Shown: positions 60,117-64,000 of the stretch, in pieces
Layout: each line of letters begins with the position of its first letter
How positions within the stretch are numbered: the first letter of the stretch is position 1
Source of the DNA: Nonomuraea helvata
GTDB taxonomy: Bacteria > Actinomycetota > Actinomycetes > Streptosporangiales > Streptosporangiaceae
NCBI RefSeq assembly: GCF_039535785.1
Contig: NZ_BAAAXV010000001.1
Location: forward strand, 1,364,001 to 1,428,000
DNA length: 64,000 bases
Reading direction: 5' to 3'
Position numbers and translations under genes: made by a program
The notes under the pieces: generated by a model
The model's database searches: none
What the model was told of the DNA's origin: nothing
What the model saw: only the letters and a program-made list of their open reading frames with translations

Positions 60117-63100
60117 TGGCTCGACCTGGCGAGATGATCGCGCTGATCGGGATCGGCTGCCGCCTGCCTGGCGGCGTCGGTTCGGCGGACGAGTACTGGA
60201 ACCTGCTGTGCGAGAGACGGGACGCCAGCGGACCGGCGCCCGAGGACCGATGGCGTGACTACGCCGACCGCGGCCCGTCGTACGCGGCGGCGGTGCGCCG
60301 CACCCTCGCGCGCGGCAGCTTCCTGGACGGGGTGGCCGACTTCGACGCGGAGTTCTTCGGGCTCTCGCCACGCGAGGCGGAGCTGATGGACCCGCAGCAG
60401 CGCCTGGTGATGGAGACCGCGTGGGAGGCGCTGGAGCACGCCGGCGTGGCGCCGACCTCGCTGGCCGGCACGGACGCGGGCGTGTACGTGGGCGTCTGCA
60501 CCGGCGACTACGGGCATCGGCTGCTGGAGGACCTGCCCGACATCGAGGCGTGGACCGGGATCGGCTCCGCCACCTGCGCGGTGGCCAACCGGGTGTCGTA
60601 CGCGCTCGACCTGCGCGGCCCGAGCATGGCGGTGGACACGGCCTGCTCGGCGTCGCTGGTCGCCGTCCACCTGGCCGTGCAGGCCCTGCGGTCCGGCGAG
60701 ACCGATGTGGCACTGGCCGGCGGGGTCAACCTCATCCTGTCCCCCGGTGAGACGCTGACCCTGGACGCCGCGGGCACGCTGGCGCCGGACGGGCGGAGCA
60801 AGTCGTTCGACGCCGCCGCCGACGGGTACGGGCGGGGCGAGGGCGCGGTGGTCGTGGTGCTCAAGCGGCTCGCCGACGCCGTGCGCGACGGAGACCGGGT
60901 CCTCGCGACCATCCGCGGCAGCGCGGTCAACCAGGACGGCCGCACCGCGGGCATCATGGCGCCGTGCGGCCAGGCGCAGGAGCACGTCATGCGCCGCGCG
61001 CTGCGGCAGGCGGACGTCGAGCCGGGCACGGTCGGCTACGTCGAGGCGCACGGCACCGGCACCGCGGTCGGCGACCCGCTCGAAGCGGGCGCGCTGAGCG
61101 CCGTCTACGGGAAGGGCAGGCCGCCGGAGCAGCCGTGCCTGATCGGCTCGGCCAAGTCCAACATCGGTCACCTCGAAGGCGCCGCCGGCATCGCCGGCCT
61201 GGTCAAGGCCGTCCTGGCACTCGAACGCGGTCAGATCCCGCCGAGCCGGCTCGACACGCCCACTCCGGCCGTCGACTGGGAGGGCGCCGGGCTGCGGGTG
61301 GTCGACGCGCCGACGGCGTGGCCCGGCTCTGCGCATCCACGCCGGGCCGCGGTCTCCGCCTTCGGCTACGGCGGCACCGTCGCCCACGTCGTCCTCGAAC
61401 AGGCGCCGCCGGCGGAGCCACCCGCGGAAGGGACCGCGGGCCGCCTGTTCCCGGTGTCGGCCGCGTCGCGGGCGGCGCTGCGGCAGGCCGCCGGGAACCT
61501 CGCCGGCGTCGTCGGCGACCTGCCGGCGGCCGGCGTCGGGCACACGCTCGCGCTGCGCCGCGCGCACCTGCCGCACCGGGCGGTGGTGGCGGCGGAGGAT
61601 CCGGCCGCGCTGGCCGACCGGCTGCGCACCCTGTCGGCCGGCACCCCGCACGACGCGGTGACCACCGGGCAGGTGCTCGTCGATCCCGGCCCCGGCCCGG
61701 TGTTCGTGTTCTCCGGACACGGCTCGCAGTGGGCCGGCATGGGCCGCGAACTGCTGGAGACCGAGCCGGCGTTCGCCTCGGTGGTCGACGAGCTGGAGCC
61801 GGTGTTCGCCGCCGAGATCGGCTTCTCGCCGCGGAAGGCGCTCACCGAGGACGAGCTGACCGAGGTGGACCGGATCCAGACCATGATCTTCGTGATGCAG
61901 CTCGGCCTGGTCGAGCTGTGGCGGGAGTACGGGGTGCGTCCGCACGCGGTGATCGGCCATTCGGTCGGCGAGATCGCCGCCGCCGTCACGGCCGGGGCGC
62001 TGAGCCGCCTGGACGGCGCCCGGTTGATCTGCCGGCGGTCCCGGCTGCTGCGGCGGGTCGCCGGCCGCGGTGCGATGGTCATGGTGCAGCTGCCGTTCGC
62101 CGAGGTGGCACGGCTGCTGGGGGACCGCACCGACGTGGTCGCCGCGATCGCGTCGTCGCCCGGCTCGACGGTCGTCTCCGGCGATCCGGAAGCCGTGGCC
62201 GAGGTGCTGACCGGCTGGCTCGAGCAGGGGATCCCGGCCCGCCGGGTCGCCTCGGACGTGGCCTTCCACGGGCCCCAGATGGATCCGCTGCTGGCCGAGC
62301 TGACCGCCGCCGCGGCCGACCTGACGGCCGACGCCCCCGGCATCCGCGTCTACTCGACGGCGCTGGACGATCCACGGACGAGTCACGGCTTCGACGGCGC
62401 GTACTGGGCGGCCAACCTGCGCCGGCCGGTGCGCCTGGCCGACGCGGTCGCGGCGGCCGCGGCGGACGGGTACCGCGCGTTCGTCGAGATCTCCCCGCAC
62501 CCGGTGGTCACCCACTCGGTGCTGGAGACGCTGGGCGCGGGCGGGCACGAGGAGGTCTTCGTCGGCGCGTCGTTGCGGCGCAACCGCCCGCCGCGCGTCA
62601 CCCTGCCGGCCAGTGTGGCCGCGGCATACTGCGCCGGCCTCGATGTGGACTGGCATCGCCTGCAGCCGGCCGGCGGGCCGGTCGTGCTCCCCACGTACCC
62701 CTGGCAGCACCGCAGGCACTGGCGTGCGCCGTCGGCCCCGGACACCGCCGGTCGCGGCCACGATCCGGACACGCACACGCTGCTCGGCGACGGCATCGAT
62801 CTCGCGGGCTCCGACGTGCGGCTCTGGCGGACCGGCGTGGACGACCAGACCCGGCCCTACCCCGGCAGCCACGCCATCGAGGGCGTGGAGATCGTGCCGG
62901 CCGCGGTGCTCGCGGCGACCTTCTTCGCCGCCGCCGGAGGTCAGACGCTCGGCGAGGTGACGATGTCGGCGCCGCTGCTGACCGCCGACCGCCGCGAGGT
63001 CCAGGTCGTCCGGCAGGGAACCGGGCTGCGGCTGGCCGCCCGTACCGCGGGCGAACCGGACGCCGCCTGGCAGATGATCGCCACCGCGACGGTGCCCGCC

Positions 63101-63853
63101 ACGCCGGGAGAGGCGCCGGCCCCACCGGCGCACGCGCTCTCCCCGGCGGAGCCTGGTCTGATCATGCAGCGGCTCGCCGCCGTCGGCGTACCCGGCACCG
63201 GGTTCGACTGGATGGTCGAGGAACTGCTGCGCGGCGACGGCGCGCTGCGCGCCCGGGTACGGTGCGGGCCGGCCGCCACGTGGGCGCCCGTCCTGGACGC
63301 GGCGATGTCGGTGGCGCCGAGCGCGTTCCCCGGCGACCCGCTGCTTCGCATGGTGACGCACGTCGACCGGCTGGTCGCGGCCGGAGAGCCACCGGACACG
63401 GTGGACATCGAGGTGTGGCTCGACCCCGAGCGCGCCGACACGGTGCAGGTACGGGTGACCGACGGCGCCGGTGACGTCGTCGGCTGGCTGTCGGGGCTGC
63501 GGTACCCGGTGATCGACGTGCCGGCCCCCGCGGAGAACGGCGCCGACGGCGCGCGGCCCGCCGAGTCCATCGCCGACCTGGGACCGGAGGAGCTGCGCGC
63601 GTTCCTCCTGGAGGAGGTGGGCGCGCAGATCGCCAAGGAGATGCGGCTGGCCCCCGGCGATCTGCAGCCGCACCGGCCGCTGGTCGAGCAGGGGCTGGAC
63701 TCGGTGCTGACGGTGGTCGTCCGGCGGCGGCTGGAGAAACGGTTCCGCTGCTCGCTGCCGACGACCCTGCTGTGGCAGCAGCCGACCGTCGCCGCGGTCT
63801 CCGACTACATCGCCGGGCTGGTGTCCGCCAACGGGAGCACTGAAGCGGGGTAA
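60116..63853 (+). CDS. Iterative type I polyketide synthase, KS-AT-DH-ACP (orsellinic acid synthase type)
   Basis: 1245 residues from ATG 60116. KS about 5-430: Cys177 in DTACSASLVAVH, histidines in EAHGTGT and SNIGHLEGAAG. AT about 535-840: Ser616 in GHSVGEIAA, and VAFHGP, closest to the malonyl-type HAFH motif. DH-like domain about 895-1150: H-x3-G-x4-P at His919 (HAIEGVEIVP) with Asp in PVLDAAMS. ACP about 1170-1240: Ser1196 in QGLDSVLTV. There is no ketoreductase and no thioesterase. Order and length match bacterial orsellinic acid synthases (AviM, CalO5 type), while 6-methylsalicylate synthases carry a KR as well. Expected product: an orsellinate-like acid from acetyl and three malonyl units. 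Confidence 0.92.
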   Translation: MARPGEMIALIGIGCRLPGGVGSADEYWNLLCERRDASGPAPEDRWRDYADRGPSYAAAVRRTLARGSFLDGVADFDAEFFGLSPREAELMDPQQRLVMETAWEALEHAGVAPTSLAGTDAGVYVGVCTGDYGHRLLEDLPDIEAWTGIGSATCAVANRVSYALDLRGPSMAVDTACSASLVAVHLAVQALRSGETDVALAGGVNLILSPGETLTLDAAGTLAPDGRSKSFDAAADGYGRGEGAVVVVLKRLADAVRDGDRVLATIRGSAVNQDGRTAGIMAPCGQAQEHVMRRALRQADVEPGTVGYVEAHGTGTAVGDPLEAGALSAVYGKGRPPEQPCLIGSAKSNIGHLEGAAGIAGLVKAVLALERGQIPPSRLDTPTPAVDWEGAGLRVVDAPTAWPGSAHPRRAAVSAFGYGGTVAHVVLEQAPPAEPPAEGTAGRLFPVSAASRAALRQAAGNLAGVVGDLPAAGVGHTLALRRAHLPHRAVVAAEDPAALADRLRTLSAGTPHDAVTTGQVLVDPGPGPVFVFSGHGSQWAGMGRELLETEPAFASVVDELEPVFAAEIGFSPRKALTEDELTEVDRIQTMIFVMQLGLVELWREYGVRPHAVIGHSVGEIAAAVTAGALSRLDGARLICRRSRLLRRVAGRGAMVMVQLPFAEVARLLGDRTDVVAAIASSPGSTVVSGDPEAVAEVLTGWLEQGIPARRVASDVAFHGPQMDPLLAELTAAAADLTADAPGIRVYSTALDDPRTSHGFDGAYWAANLRRPVRLADAVAAAAADGYRAFVEISPHPVVTHSVLETLGAGGHEEVFVGASLRRNRPPRVTLPASVAAAYCAGLDVDWHRLQPAGGPVVLPTYPWQHRRHWRAPSAPDTAGRGHDPDTHTLLGDGIDLAGSDVRLWRTGVDDQTRPYPGSHAIEGVEIVPAAVLAATFFAAAGGQTLGEVTMSAPLLTADRREVQVVRQGTGLRLAARTAGEPDAAWQMIATATVPATPGEAPAPPAHALSPAEPGLIMQRLAAVGVPGTGFDWMVEELLRGDGALRARVRCGPAATWAPVLDAAMSVAPSAFPGDPLLRMVTHVDRLVAAGEPPDTVDIEVWLDPERADTVQVRVTDGAGDVVGWLSGLRYPVIDVPAPAENGADGARPAESIADLGPEELRAFLLEEVGAQIAKEMRLAPGDLQPHRPLVEQGLDSVLTVVVRRRLEKRFRCSLPTTLLWQQPTVAAVSDYIAGLVSANGSTEAG

Positions 63854-63859
63854 GGGAGG

Positions 63860-64000
63860 TCAGGCGGTCGTGAGGGTGGCGGGGTCGGTGTTGGAGCCGC
63901 AGAGCACCACCGCCACCCGCTCGCCCGGGGCCGGGGTGTAGGCGCCCGCCAGCAGCGCCGCGTACGCGGTCGCGCCGGCGGGCTCCGCCGCCAGCCGGTG
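63860..64000 (-). CDS. PLP-dependent serine/threonine dehydratase-like protein, C-terminal end (partial)
   Basis: The last 46 codons before the TGA whose complement is at 63860-63862. The sequence has AAEPAGATAYAALLAGAY, then GERVAVVLCGSNTDPATL, which is the conserved C-terminal region of fold-type II PLP enzymes (threonine ammonia-lyase, serine dehydratase) with the glycine/serine-rich pyridine-binding CGSN. It converges on the PKS gene with six bases between the stops and probably marks the right limit of the biosynthetic cluster. The rest of the gene is beyond the window. Confidence 0.85.
   Translation of the reverse strand, partial: HRLAAEPAGATAYAALLAGAYTPAPGERVAVVLCGSNTDPATLTTA

Noticed and set aside
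60011..63673. 1220-codon minus-strand frame opposite the PKS
   Set aside because: Shadow frame of the PKS; no ribosome site or domain.
1..64000. rRNA, tRNA and phage integration sites
   Set aside because: I looked for conserved tRNA and rRNA segments and for integrases and found none; a tRNA search program would be needed to exclude an unusual tRNA.

Overview
The window is chromosomal DNA from a high-GC filamentous actinomycete. The most likely group is Streptosporangiaceae (Nonomuraea-like); this is inferred from gene families and style, not from a marker gene. Evidence includes strong GC bias at third codon positions, many GTG starts, GlnR-type nitrogen boxes, sugar importers without their own ATPase, an Rhs/YD-repeat wall protein, and a terpene synthase and polyketide cluster. 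The order glnA - glnE - glnA2 - nadE - panB matches, from memory, the core order in Streptomyces coelicolor, so much of 12-53 kb is conserved backbone with inserted accessory blocks.

Layout. 1-7.1 kb: sugar-use operon (LacI-type regulator end, FAD oxidoreductase, lipoprotein plus two permeases, GH3 glycosidase). 7.2-11.9 kb: housekeeping and unknown genes (DUF4191 membrane protein, methyltransferase, TIM-barrel protein with TetR partner, RDD protein, secreted-domain protein). 11.9-24.7 kb: glnA behind a complete four-part GlnR box, a small XRE/coiled-coil/B3-B4 accessory group, MFS/LysR pair, GNAT, glnE, HXXEE protein, glutamine amidotransferase and alpha/beta hydrolase. 24.9-30.9 kb: a 1990-residue Rhs protein with a short basic tail and no obvious immunity gene. 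31-42.8 kb: thioesterase, P-loop protein, glnA2 with a GlnR half-box, EF-hand protein plus terpene synthase, ArsR-like regulator/MFS pair, an unusual SARP-response regulator fusion, nadE, GNAT and SDR.

42.8-48.2 kb is the clearest accessory region. A TnpB-only IS200/IS605-type element sits between an SDR gene and its MerR-type regulator. Removing it rebuilds a perfect 14-bp palindrome placed in a 19-bp promoter spacer, the layout of a MerR-controlled promoter. The merR gene also carries an in-frame stop. Next to it is a lower-GC block: a three-gene operon with 4-bp overlaps, whose last gene is frameshifted at a run of eight G, divergent from an HTH-phosphoribosyltransferase-fold protein followed by an inositol-monophosphatase-like enzyme. 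A near-perfect palindrome lies between them. I know no described system with this composition.

48.4-52.9 kb: MFS/TetR efflux pair, a second MFS and panB. 53.0-63.9 kb: a compact biosynthetic cluster with aldo/keto reductase, P450, FAD monooxygenase, PhyH-type dioxygenase, two KAS III-like acyltransferases and a KS-AT-DH-ACP iterative PKS of the orsellinic-acid-synthase type. It probably makes a methylated-benzoate-type aromatic acid, oxidises it and transfers it to an acceptor. The window ends in a serine/threonine dehydratase-like gene. No rRNA, tRNA or CRISPR array was recognised.
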